Source: Aromatoleum bremense (GTDB lineage: Bacteria > Pseudomonadota > Gammaproteobacteria > Burkholderiales > Rhodocyclaceae). Taken from it: 64,000 bases of DNA. The notes under the pieces were generated by a model that saw nothing but the letters and a program-made list of their open reading frames with translations, made no database searches and was not told where the DNA came from. The stretch spans positions 124,001 through 188,000 of the forward strand of contig NZ_CP059467.1 in NCBI RefSeq assembly GCF_017894365.1. The letters are read 5' to 3'. Below, one piece after another: positions 1 through 7,350 of the stretch. Both the position numbers and the translations under genes were made by a program. Numbering within the stretch: position 1 is the stretch's first letter; each line of letters begins with the position of its first letter.

Positions 1-258
1 AGCGCACACGCTGCGCGCGAGTCGCACTGGCAAGCCTATATGGACGGCGCACCGGTGCCGCAACGCATCGAGCCGCACTGCGAAGAGGCGATGCAGGTCG
101 TCCGGCGCATCGTCGATTTCGGTCGCGCGCGCGGAATCCGCAACACGCCGACGCTGGTGCTCGCAGATGGTCGCCGCGTGCTTGGCGCGATGCCCGCCGC
201 GGAACTCGAAGAGGCCCTGTCGCGCGCCGGCGCGCGACCGGCTTCCGCCAGGCCATGA
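1..258 (+). CDS. DsbC-like thiol:disulfide interchange protein, C-terminal part (ICE)
   Basis: The frame is open at the left edge, so only about the last 85 residues are present and the active-site CxxC is outside the window. The visible part is the end of a thioredoxin fold: a Cys-containing helix (EPHCEEAMQVVRRIVDFGR) followed by the GIRNTPTLVLADGRRV strand, whose T-P fits the cis-proline loop, and a final helix. DsbC-type isomerases are common in ICE conjugation modules, where they fold Cys-rich periplasmic pilus proteins. The stop overlaps the next start as ATGA, so the two genes are translationally coupled. The family is fairly sure; the exact subfamily is not, because the N-terminus is missing. 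Confidence 0.7.
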   Translation, partial: SAHAARESHWQAYMDGAPVPQRIEPHCEEAMQVVRRIVDFGRARGIRNTPTLVLADGRRVLGAMPAAELEEALSRAGARPASARP

Positions 259-677
259 AGCGCGCCGACATCATCGCCACGCGGGCGTTACCGCTGCTGG
301 CCATGCTCGCCGCGGGGCCCGGCCACGCCCAGGAACACGTCGAGGTTTTTCAGCTTTCCACGCAACAGGTTCGCGGCGCCCACGGCGCCACCGTTCATTA
401 CGTGGATGGCATCGAACGCGTGACGAAGGCGCTGTCGGCCGGCTTGCCGGCCTCGCCGCAGCAGGCGGCCGCGCTTGCCAGGGAACGCTTCGCGGCGCTG
501 TCCGGCGCAGACCGGCAGGGCATCGAGGCCGGCGCGCGGGCGCTGGATCTCGCCACGCGTTACCGGTTGACGAAGGTGCCGGCGATCGTCTTCGATCAAC
601 GCGCGGTGGTCTATGGCGTGCCCGACGTGGAAGCGGCACGAACGACGTACCGCGCGTGGCGTGCGCGCGGTTATTGA
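255..677 (+). CDS. ICE conjugation protein, PFL_4709 (TIGR03757) family
   Basis: This is a 140-residue exported protein. Residues 1-25 form a signal peptide ending near GHAQ, and the mature part begins with HVEVFQLSTQQV. The C-terminal YRLTKVPAIVFDQRAVVYGV is a thioredoxin-like strand pattern typical of this ICE family, which precedes the TraU-like gene in GI-type type IV secretion clusters. No CxxC is present, so a redox role is not supported. It overlaps the upstream DsbC gene by 4 bp and lies 18 bp before the next gene, consistent with one operon. The family call comes from recognition of the motif pattern and the order of neighbours. Confidence 0.75.
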   Translation: MKRADIIATRALPLLAMLAAGPGHAQEHVEVFQLSTQQVRGAHGATVHYVDGIERVTKALSAGLPASPQQAAALARERFAALSGADRQGIEAGARALDLATRYRLTKVPAIVFDQRAVVYGVPDVEAARTTYRAWRARGY

Positions 678-695
678 CGGGCGAGGCGCGTCGAG

Positions 696-1703
696 ATGAC
701 CTTCCATCGCTGCCCGCCAACCCCTGCCCTGCGGGCCCTCCTGGGCACTGCGGTGCTTGCCCATATGCCGCTGTCCGCCGCCATGGAAGTTACGACCACC
801 GCGGCGCTGCTCGCGCAGGCGATCGCCAGTTACCCCGTGTGCGCGTTCTGGCATATCTCCGGCATCTGCTTCTGGCTCTTCTGTACGCCGTTCGGATGCG
901 ACATCAAGGCTTCGACCCGGTTCAGCCACTTCGCCCCCGAACTCGTGGTGAGTACCTACCACGACGTTGCGACCCATCCGTGGCCCGAGATCGGCGTCCC
1001 GCTTGCCGCGGCGACGTCGGGCACCCTCGGTGCGCTGCTCGGGAAGACCCTGTCGGACAGTGCCGGAACGCGATCGCGGGCGGACCGCACGGACAAGAAC
1101 CGGCGCTTTCGCGATGCCGATGCCATCGGCCACCCGGCAACGCACATCGGCCCCTGCCTGACCGCCGTCAGCCCCTTCGTGCCCTACTTCATGTCCACGT
1201 TGGACGCGCTGGTGTGGCGCTCCTATCTCCCGGCCGAGTTGCTGTTCCCGGCCTCGTGGATCCCCGGCATGCGCGAGGTTGGCCTGTGGCCGGCCAACAC
1301 CTGGGGCAACGTGTATCCGCGAATCGGCGAGGTGGTGCAGCAGCACGAGGTGAAGGGTGCGGCGGTCCTGTCGCAGCGCATCGCCGATTTCGTCACCCGG
1401 CCCGGACAACCGCACGTCTACGCGTACGTGTCGTCCGGCGCGCTGGCGGTGCGTGGCAACCAGCTCGTCTGGGATCCGCCCCCCGCGACGGAGATGAATC
1501 CGATGGGTGGCCTGTGGCAGATGAATGTCGCCATACCCACCAATTGCCTCGTCTTCGGCCTGAACGACACGGCGAGCCCGCTCTCGTACGGCGATGCCAT
1601 GACGACGAATTCGGGGAGCTACGCCTTCACACTGTGGCGGCCCTATGCCTGCTGCGGAATCAGGGGCGTCTTCATCGGCGACATCCAGTTCGGACTGTGG
1701 TGA
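696..1703 (+). CDS. TraU-like ICE conjugation protein, PFL_4710 (TIGR03756) family
   Basis: This 335-residue protein has an N-terminal signal peptide (about residues 1-29). A Cys/aromatic-rich segment follows at about residues 48-70 (YPVCAFWHISGICFWLFC), then CDIKASTRFSHFAPELVVSTY. This layout is typical of TraU-like periplasmic or outer-membrane mating-pair proteins of ICE type IV secretion systems. A second Cys pair lies near the C-terminus (YACCGIRG). The many cysteines suit the DsbC-like gene two positions upstream. The stop is followed after only 4 bases by the next start. The likely role is pilus or mating-pair assembly, which is known for the family and not shown here. Confidence 0.8.
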   Translation: MTFHRCPPTPALRALLGTAVLAHMPLSAAMEVTTTAALLAQAIASYPVCAFWHISGICFWLFCTPFGCDIKASTRFSHFAPELVVSTYHDVATHPWPEIGVPLAAATSGTLGALLGKTLSDSAGTRSRADRTDKNRRFRDADAIGHPATHIGPCLTAVSPFVPYFMSTLDALVWRSYLPAELLFPASWIPGMREVGLWPANTWGNVYPRIGEVVQQHEVKGAAVLSQRIADFVTRPGQPHVYAYVSSGALAVRGNQLVWDPPPATEMNPMGGLWQMNVAIPTNCLVFGLNDTASPLSYGDAMTTNSGSYAFTLWRPYACCGIRGVFIGDIQFGLW

Positions 1704-1707
1704 TGAC

Positions 1708-2241
1708 ATGAACCCTGCCCTGTTCCTTTCCCTTGCCGTGGGTTTCGCGACCCCCGTCTGGTCGGCGGAGCCCCCCGTCATGCCGGCAACCGTCATCCAT
1801 GACGGCGGCGGTGTATCGCTGGCCCCCTATCTGGCGGGTGACGAGGGGAGCGCCCGCGAGATGCCCCCCTCACAGCAGCCCGCCGCGCCACCGCAAACGC
1901 CCGCCGTACGGGCATTTCCGGTCGCCTCGACAAGGGCCGGACCCGGGCGACTGTTGCACAACCCGATGCCGGCCAGGCTGCCGGGCGGACCGGGCACGCC
2001 GTTCTTCGTCGTCGGCGACGACGCGCTGTCCCACGCGTGGTTGCAGCACAACGCCGGGCGACTCCAGGCACTCGGCGCGCGCGGCATCGTCGCCGCCGTG
2101 GCAAGCGAGGCCGATTTTGCGCGCCTGCGCGCGCTCGCCGGCGTGCACCTGGTGCCGATGTCCGCCGACGCGCTGCTGGAGGCGGCCGGCATCCGCGTCT
2201 GGCCGGTGCTGATCGGTGCCGACGGTTCCATTTCCCAGTGA
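1708..2241 (+). CDS. ICE conjugation protein, PFL_4695 (TIGR03765) family
   Basis: The chosen ATG lies 4 bp after the previous stop; an in-frame ATG further upstream would lie inside the TraU-like gene. The product is 177 residues with a signal peptide ending near VWSAEP. A Pro/Ala-rich linker (about residues 50-75) leads to the family domain, recognisable by GTPFFVVGDDALSHAWLQ and a C-terminal RVWPVLIGADG. The family is found only in conjugative elements and its biochemical role is unknown. In many related ICEs it sits in a different sub-cluster from the PFL_4709/4710 genes, so the order here looks rearranged or compacted. Confidence 0.78.
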   Translation: MNPALFLSLAVGFATPVWSAEPPVMPATVIHDGGGVSLAPYLAGDEGSAREMPPSQQPAAPPQTPAVRAFPVASTRAGPGRLLHNPMPARLPGGPGTPFFVVGDDALSHAWLQHNAGRLQALGARGIVAAVASEADFARLRALAGVHLVPMSADALLEAAGIRVWPVLIGADGSISQ

Positions 2242-2252
2242 GGAGACCCCAC

Positions 2253-2810
2253 ATGCAGCCGCCGAAACTGCTCCCGTACGCAACCGCGTTCGTCGCGATC
2301 CTCCACGCCGGCGTGGTGCACGCTGGCGACGAGAAATCCACGGCGCTTGCCGCCGCGCTCTTCGCGCACGTGCCGGCCGCAAGCCTGCCCGCGCCGGATC
2401 GCGTCGCGATCGCCGACCTGACGCCGCTGACGCTCAAGGGCGGCCGGGTCGTCAGCAAGTTGCCCGGCTGCGACCGCGAGCCCATGGATGCGGAGGCGCA
2501 GGTCGTGGACCTGAACGGCGACCGGCAGCCCGAAGTGTTCGTTATGGCCGGCAACACCTGCACTTCAGGCATGACCGGCATCAGCGTCCGGCTTTACGCC
2601 AGACAGCGCGATGGCACATGGATTCAGCTGCTGGACGTGATCGCGCCGGCGTACCGCGTCCTGCCGTCCACCAGCCACGGCTGGCGCGATCTCGCACTCG
2701 CCAGCCGGACCTCGTCGTGCGTGGGGGTGTGGCGGCTGGGTGACGACGGCCGCTATCGCTACACGCGATCTGAAGCCGCCGATGGCGGCCCGTGTCCAGA
2801 CCGTCACTAG
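2253..2810 (+). CDS. Exported hypothetical protein of the ICE module
   Basis: The ATG at 2253 follows the previous stop by 11 bp with a GAGGAGA ribosome site. The 185-residue product has a signal peptide (about 1-24, ending VVHAG). Its central segment VVDLNGDRQPEVFVMAGN resembles a single FG-GAP/VCBS-like calcium-loop motif (DxNGDxxPE), and two cysteines nearby could pair. I do not recognise a named family. Position and tight spacing point to a periplasmic or surface component of the conjugation machinery. Confidence 0.6.
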   Translation: MQPPKLLPYATAFVAILHAGVVHAGDEKSTALAAALFAHVPAASLPAPDRVAIADLTPLTLKGGRVVSKLPGCDREPMDAEAQVVDLNGDRQPEVFVMAGNTCTSGMTGISVRLYARQRDGTWIQLLDVIAPAYRVLPSTSHGWRDLALASRTSSCVGVWRLGDDGRYRYTRSEAADGGPCPDRH

Positions 2811-2819
2811 GAAACCGCC

Positions 2820-3761
2820 ATGACGAGATCCCGTCTTCGCCCCGCTACCCGCGCCCTGTCTCTGCTGCTCCTCGTTGCCGGACTGGCATGGGCCGGCCTC
2901 ACCTACGTCGATTTCCTGCGCGCGTTGGGCGAGCGCGAGAGCGGCATGCGGCCCGACGTCATCAACGGCTCGGGCTACGCCGGGCTGTTCCAGTTCGGCG
3001 AAGCCGCGCTGCAGGACGTGGGCCTCTACGCGGGCGATGCCACCCCGCACAAGAACGACTGGACCGGCAGCTTCAGCGGCAAGTACGGCGTGACCTCGCT
3101 CGCCGGGTTCCTCGCGAACCCGGATGCGCAGATCCGGGCGGTCACGGCCTACCACGCCCAGGCGTGGAACACCCTCGCCGGTACCTACGGCGCCGCGGGC
3201 TACCTCGGCACGACCCTCAACGGCATCGAGATCACCCGCTCCGGGCTCGTCGCCGCGGCCCATCTGCTCGGTGCCGGAACGGTGGGAGAATGGCTCGAAT
3301 CGGGCGGCACGACGAACCCCGCCGACGGCAACGGCACGCCGCTCACCGCTTACCTTTCGAAGTTCGCCGGCTACGCGTTGGGTGCCACCGCCCCGAGCTA
3401 TGCCGCACTGCGCGCCGCCGATCCGGCCGGCGCCACCACCGGCGCGGGCTACGTCTACACCGATCCGCCGCTGGGTTCGTCCGGCGGCGGATCCGGCGCC
3501 GTCGCGCTGCTCACCCCGCATAACAGCCACGCCTTCACGTCCGCGGCGCAGGGCTTTCATGCCGCCACCGGCTACCCGATGGGCGAGTTGCGCGATCTGC
3601 TGGCTGGCCTCGCGGCAACGGCGGCGCTGACGTGGATGGCCTACGTCGTGATCAGCAAGTGGCACGCCTTCAACGGCGGCACGGAAACAATTCGTGAAAT
3701 GACGTTTGACATTCTTCGCGCTATGGTAGTGACATCGATCGTGCTGCTCCTGATGGTCTAG
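2820..3761 (+). CDS. Lysozyme-like domain fused to DUF3262-type ICE membrane protein
   Basis: This 313-residue protein has three parts. Residues 9-27 form a membrane anchor or signal. Residues 30-190 form a lysozyme-like muramidase domain, with FLRALGERESG carrying the likely catalytic Glu, then GYAGLFQFGEAAL and the LAAAHLLGAG-type helix. A Gly/Ser-rich linker leads to a C-terminal part (about 245-313) with two predicted membrane helices (LAATAALTWMAYVVI and VVTSIVLLLMV). That tail matches the short DUF3262/TIGR03758 (PFL_4701-type) proteins, which are normally separate genes. The likely role is local peptidoglycan opening for the secretion channel. The domain calls are by pattern; the fusion is read directly from one continuous frame. 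Confidence 0.65.
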   Translation: MTRSRLRPATRALSLLLLVAGLAWAGLTYVDFLRALGERESGMRPDVINGSGYAGLFQFGEAALQDVGLYAGDATPHKNDWTGSFSGKYGVTSLAGFLANPDAQIRAVTAYHAQAWNTLAGTYGAAGYLGTTLNGIEITRSGLVAAAHLLGAGTVGEWLESGGTTNPADGNGTPLTAYLSKFAGYALGATAPSYAALRAADPAGATTGAGYVYTDPPLGSSGGGSGAVALLTPHNSHAFTSAAQGFHAATGYPMGELRDLLAGLAATAALTWMAYVVISKWHAFNGGTETIREMTFDILRAMVVTSIVLLLMV

Positions 3762-3782
3762 GACGCGCCTGGAGGATCCCCG

Positions 3783-4415
3783 ATGAAACCCCTGACCTGC
3801 CTCGTTGCCGCGTTCGCGGTGTGGGCGTCGCCAGTTCGGGCGGACGTGCTCGATGGCATCATCTTCGGCGTGAAGTGCATCGGGGCGGACGACCGCCAGG
3901 CGTGCGAGGACCGCTCGAAGCGCGAGGCCGACGAGACGCGCGCACGGATGCGGCAGCGGTCCGGTGCGACCGGAGTACACGCCCAGGGGAGCCCCGACGC
4001 CGGCGGAGATACGCTGGGGATGGAAATCTATCGCAACTGGCGAGAGAACGTCGTCTGCCAGGCGTTCGCGAAACGCACGTCCCGCGACGTCGACACGACC
4101 TACGCGAGTGCCATGGGCCGCTACAGTTTCGTGACGCCCAACCAGGCAAAGGGCCTGTCGGGAACCGGCGAATGGGGACTTCATATCGCCGGCTATCTGC
4201 ATGAGACCATTCCGGGCGCACTGTATCGCCTGGAACAGGTGGTGCATTCACCCGACGTGGCCGATGGGCAGCGCCTGTACAAGCTGATCTTGGAGTTTGC
4301 GCGCGACGGCTCCGGTACGCGCGTAAGCGGCCAGTATTGCGTGACCACCGACGATCCCGCCGGCTGGCAGGACCTGCCCGCCAGGGTGCTCGCGAGTCTC
4401 GACACCACCTTCTGA
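3783..4415 (+). CDS. Exported hypothetical ICE protein
   Basis: A 210-residue protein with a clear signal peptide (about 1-20, cleavage near VRAD) and a good ribosome site (GGAGG). The mature protein begins with LDGIIFGVKCIG, has a charged helical stretch (about 40-62), and two further cysteines at about residues 98 and 186. I recognise no enzyme motif. It continues the run of exported ICE proteins on the same strand 21 bp after the lysozyme-like gene, so a periplasmic role in conjugation is the best inference. Confidence 0.55.
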   Translation: MKPLTCLVAAFAVWASPVRADVLDGIIFGVKCIGADDRQACEDRSKREADETRARMRQRSGATGVHAQGSPDAGGDTLGMEIYRNWRENVVCQAFAKRTSRDVDTTYASAMGRYSFVTPNQAKGLSGTGEWGLHIAGYLHETIPGALYRLEQVVHSPDVADGQRLYKLILEFARDGSGTRVSGQYCVTTDDPAGWQDLPARVLASLDTTF

Positions 4416-4434
4416 ACCCGGGGAGCCTCCTGCC

Positions 4435-4647
4435 ATGCATGACGACGAACGTCCCTGCCCCCACTGTCGCGGCGCCGGTGAGATCCGCGTGCTGACGGAC
4501 CGCGCCTGCCACGGTTGCGGCGGAAGCGGCCGCGACAGGGGCGCGTCCGGCGAGTACTGCCGGCTCTGCAACGGGCGGGGAACCGAATCGGGCCAGGAGT
4601 TCCAGCCGTGCACCGCCTGCAACGGCCATGGCCATGTCCGCGCGTAG
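4435..4647 (+). CDS. Small CxxCxGxG zinc-finger protein
   Basis: A 70-residue cytosolic protein made almost entirely of four DnaJ-type metal-binding repeats: CPHCRGAG, CHGCGGSG, CRLCNGRG and CTACNGHG. These should fold as two zinc centres, as in the central domain of DnaJ. There is no J-domain. A GGGGAG ribosome site precedes the ATG. Stand-alone DnaJ zinc-finger proteins usually act as chaperone-like or nucleic-acid-binding partners; nothing here says which. It is the last gene of the rightward exported-protein run. Confidence 0.65.
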   Translation: MHDDERPCPHCRGAGEIRVLTDRACHGCGGSGRDRGASGEYCRLCNGRGTESGQEFQPCTACNGHGHVRA

Positions 4648-4723
4648 GCGCCTCGCCGTGCGCGGGCGACGCCCGATAATGAGGCGCGGGTGCAGGTGCC
4701 GGGCCAGCAAGCCCGTTCGCGAC

Positions 4724-4758
4724 TTGTCCACAGCGCCATCCCCAGTTTCTGTGCACAA
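4724..4758. repeat. Near-perfect inverted repeat in ICE intergenic region
   Basis: TTGTCCACAG at 4724-4733 and CTGTGCACAA at 4749-4758 are inverted copies (9 of 10 bases) separated by 15 bp. The first nine bases resemble a DnaA box in both orientations. It lies in the 230-bp gap between the zinc-finger gene and the next small gene. It could be an operator or replication-initiator site; function is not established. Confidence 0.45.
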
Positions 4759-4877
4759 GCGCATTTCCGCTGCACCGGCCGTGCCGCCACCCCACCACGG
4801 CGCCGTAAGCGCCGGCATGCGACATTCTTCGGGGTGTCGAGCAAGGCCATGGGTGCCGACGCTTCGGGAGGCTGATC

Positions 4878-5147
4878 ATGCGTCATGAATGGCCGCCGGG
4901 TTGGGGAGCCGAATCCACCGCCTTGTTCAACTTCTTCTCGGTCCATGCGGTCGGCGCGGGTGACACCGTCGAGATCTATAAGGGGATAGCCAAAATTGCC
5001 GTCGTTCCCGTCGACATCGACTTCACCATGCTGCGAAAAACCCTTCCCCTATTGATCGACAGCTACGAGAGGGGGGCGAAGGACGGGCGCGCGAGCCTGG
5101 CTGCAGACTTCCGCAGTCTGCTTGACGTGACTGGCCGTCGTGATTGA
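4878..5147 (+). CDS. Hypothetical ICE cargo protein
   Basis: An 89-residue soluble protein with a well-placed GGGAGG ribosome site 6 bases before the ATG. It begins MRHEWPPGWG and carries YKGIAKIAVVPVDIDF followed by a helical C-terminus. I recognise no family, signal peptide or membrane segment. It stands alone between two regions with inverted repeats and just upstream of the structured leader of the RadC-like gene. Confidence 0.5.
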   Translation: MRHEWPPGWGAESTALFNFFSVHAVGAGDTVEIYKGIAKIAVVPVDIDFTMLRKTLPLLIDSYERGAKDGRASLAADFRSLLDVTGRRD

Positions 5148-5323
5148 CACCACCCCGCGTGACCGGGCGCGCGGCCGGAGCGCAGCCCATGTATTGATTC
5201 CGGCTACCCGAACGTCCCGTCGCGGGGGAATCAGGGACACCGATCCGGACCGTGCCATCGGCATTGCAGGTGCGCCACAACCCGACTACGATAGGAAAGC
5301 AGTGCAGAAAGCAGTTCAGCCGA

Positions 5324-5425
5324 AAGGCTGCCAGCGTCCGGTCAGCCCCTGCAACCGGAACAGCCTTCGGGCCCGGGGTCACGTTCGTCGGTTCATGTCA
5401 ATCCCATGGGGAGCTGCTCCCCATG
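5324..5425 (+). promoter_or_regulatory. Structured leader upstream of RadC-like gene (candidate radC-type RNA motif)
   Basis: The 319-bp gap before the RadC-like gene contains two strong foldable elements. At 5324-5367, AAGGCTG pairs with CAGCCTT and encloses a second stem CCGGT/ACCGG. At 5405-5425, CATGGGGAGC and GCTCCCCATG are perfect inverted copies with a one-base spacer, about 27 bases before the GAGGAG ribosome site. A conserved radC RNA motif is known upstream of radC-type genes in proteobacterial mobile elements; this could be a member, but I cannot score it against the model. It may act as RNA or as a DNA-binding site. Confidence 0.4.
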
Positions 5426-5466
5426 CGGGATACGGCGCTCCCCGTTTTTCCGAGGAGATGCCGGTG

Positions 5467-6054
5467 ATGGCCTTCCATTCTTCCCCTACTTCCCTTGCTG
5501 ATGCCGCACTGCTCGAACGCTTCTTCGGCCCGGAGGCCGAGGACGTCTGGGAAAGCTGCAGCGGTTCGTGGACCCGGGTCATCGGGCTTGCCCGCGAGCC
5601 CCACACTCCCGCGTGGGCGGCGCTGGCGTGTTCGCTCGAGATCCTGCAGCGCAGTTTCGCCGAGGAGCTGGCCGCGCGCGACGTGCTCGATTCCCCGGCG
5701 CTCGTCGCACCGTTCCTTCGCACGTTCTTCGCGGGACGCCCCTACGAGATCTTCGTGGCGCTCTATCTCGATGCCCGCCATCATCTGATTCGCGCCGAGG
5801 AGGCGTTTCGCGGCACCCTGACCCAAACGAGCGTCTATCCGCGCGAGATCGTGCGGCGCGCGATCGAACTACATGCCGCGGCGGTGATCTTTGCGCATCA
5901 GCATCCGTCCGGAGCGTGCGAGCCGTCCACCGCCGACGAGGCCCTCACGCAGATCCTCAAGGCGGCACTGGCGCTGGTCGACGTGAGCGTGCTGGACCAT
6001 TTCGTCGTCGCGGGCAACGCCACCGTGTCCTTTGCCGCCTCGGGCCGGCTGTAG
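5467..6054 (+). CDS. RadC-like JAB/JAMM domain protein
   Basis: The start at 5467 is preferred because GAGGAG (5452-5457) lies 9 bases upstream; the in-frame ATG at 5458 abuts that site. The 195-residue product has a helical N-terminal part and a C-terminal RadC/JAB domain. The JAMM metal motif is complete: H144-x-H146, then S154 and D157 in AHQHPSGACEPSTADE. The usual RadC context FVALYLDARHHLI is also present. Shorter RadC-like proteins are standard ICE and phage cargo, and their enzymatic role is unresolved. The helix-hairpin-helix DNA-binding part of full-length RadC is not seen. Confidence 0.8.
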   Translation: MAFHSSPTSLADAALLERFFGPEAEDVWESCSGSWTRVIGLAREPHTPAWAALACSLEILQRSFAEELAARDVLDSPALVAPFLRTFFAGRPYEIFVALYLDARHHLIRAEEAFRGTLTQTSVYPREIVRRAIELHAAAVIFAHQHPSGACEPSTADEALTQILKAALALVDVSVLDHFVVAGNATVSFAASGRL

Positions 6055-6385
6055 CACGCGGGGCTCGCTCGTTGGCAAGCTTTCCGTCGGCGGGAAGCCC
6101 GTCTTCCCGCCCTTTGGCGCCCCTTTGGCGGCGCTTGTCAGGCTGCCGTCAAGGCGATAAATTCAGTGTGCCGACCAAACGGCACACTGCGGCATCCAAA
6201 GACGCGCGGATTCCTCGCTCGCTCCCCACTCGCTCCTCACTCGCTCCCGCATCACTTCCTTGCTCGTCGCGCGGCGCTACGCGCTGCGCCGACCCCTGTC
6301 CTGAATCCCCACGCGTCGCCGAGCCATGAATGCCTCATGGCCATCGGCAGGCCGGGCCCGGAAACACGAACGCAAGGAGCAGCAG
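6055..6385. other. 331-bp ICE gap without a gene
   Basis: No convincing coding frame is visible. The gap holds a perfect inverted repeat (6164-6189, listed separately), short TTTGGCG repeats around 6113-6130, and a run of imperfect CTCGCTCC/ACTCGCTCC repeats at about 6214-6250. The promoter of the downstream gene probably lies here but I cannot place it. Confidence 0.5.
6164..6189. repeat. Perfect 10-bp inverted repeat
   Basis: CAGTGTGCCG (6164-6173) and CGGCACACTG (6180-6189) are exact inverted copies around a 6-base loop. No T-run follows, so it is unlikely to be a terminator. A protein-binding site, or a nicking or recombination hairpin of the ICE, is possible. Confidence 0.6.
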
Positions 6386-6970
6386 ATGAAACAGCATTTC
6401 CCCGCCTCACCGGGACGGCGCCGGGTCAGGGCACGCGCCGCGCCCCCGTTCCGGTCAGGCGCGTACCCTGACCGCACCGCAACGGCCGCGCCCTTCGTGC
6501 GAATCGAGGACATCGCACACGCGCTGGCCAGCACCTGCTGCCTCGCCGGCCAAACGCGAATCTTCTATTCGATCGCGCAGCACGATTACCTCGCGAGCAT
6601 GATCGTGCCGCCGCAAGATGCGCTCGCGGCGCTGTTGCTCGACGTTGGCGAGGCACTCCGGCAGTTGCTCCCGGAATGCTTCGGGAGCGGGACCTACGTG
6701 CCCACCGACATCATGGCGCGGCTTGGCGTAACGACGCCCCGTTCCCCAACCGTCGCGCATGCCGATCTCGTTCTGCGGGCGACCGAACGCCGCGATCTCG
6801 GCCGGCCGCACGACGATCCGTCGCCCGGCACTGCCCAGGCGACGCCGCTCGCGCTGAAGATCCAGCCACTGCCGCCCTTCGTGGCGAAGCATCTCTTCCT
6901 CGATCGCTACTACGAGCTCCGGCCGCGGGACGATCCGCGACAATGTCCCCCTGCGGAGGGCGCGTCATGA
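6386..6970 (+). CDS. Degenerate HD-domain (YfbR-like) ICE protein
   Basis: The ATG at 6386 has AAGGAG 6 bases upstream. The 194-residue protein carries, from about residue 37, the sequence pattern of small HD phosphohydrolases of mobile elements: FVRIEDIAHALAST, RIFYSIAQHDYLA, and then AALLLDVGEALRQLL where the family normally has LLHDxxEA. The first metal-site His (H66) and the Asp (D86) remain, but the His of the HD pair is Leu85. It is therefore probably catalytically impaired or repurposed. The C-terminal third is Pro-rich. It overlaps the next gene by 4 bp (ATGA). Confidence 0.6.
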   Translation: MKQHFPASPGRRRVRARAAPPFRSGAYPDRTATAAPFVRIEDIAHALASTCCLAGQTRIFYSIAQHDYLASMIVPPQDALAALLLDVGEALRQLLPECFGSGTYVPTDIMARLGVTTPRSPTVAHADLVLRATERRDLGRPHDDPSPGTAQATPLALKIQPLPPFVAKHLFLDRYYELRPRDDPRQCPPAEGAS

Positions 6971-7350
6971 ACCACGATGCCATCACTGTCATGCCAGACA
7001 CTGTGAGTAAGACACCCGCCTTCCCGACGGTCCGCGGTTTCGATGCCGGCGGCAGGGACTTCGCCCTGGGCGCCACAGGCGCCAGCGGCCGGCGCGGGAA
7101 GATGCCTCGCGCCGGCGGGAGCGAAGTCCTCAGTGCCGCACTCCGCAGCTTCGAGCGCGCCACGAACACCATGGGATGCCACAGCGAGATCGACGAACCC
7201 GCAAGGCATGACCCGCGGCCCCTGGCGGTCGCGTCGCATAGCGAGACGGTGCCGATGCGGTGCGAACCTGAGAGGAAGTGCCTGCAGGCGGCCAGGCACG
7301 TACTTGAGCATGCGACCGCCCCAATGTCTCCCGGCAGGAAGGAGATCTGA
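6967..7350 (+). CDS. Hypothetical ICE protein
   Basis: A 127-residue frame that starts in an ATGA overlap with the previous gene, has GGAGGG about 9 bases upstream, and ends in a TGATG overlap with the next. This coupling is the main support for real coding. The sequence is low in hydrophobic residues, with several Cys, and matches no family I know. It could be a poorly conserved accessory protein. Confidence 0.4.
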   Translation: MNHDAITVMPDTVSKTPAFPTVRGFDAGGRDFALGATGASGRRGKMPRAGGSEVLSAALRSFERATNTMGCHSEIDEPARHDPRPLAVASHSETVPMRCEPERKCLQAARHVLEHATAPMSPGRKEI

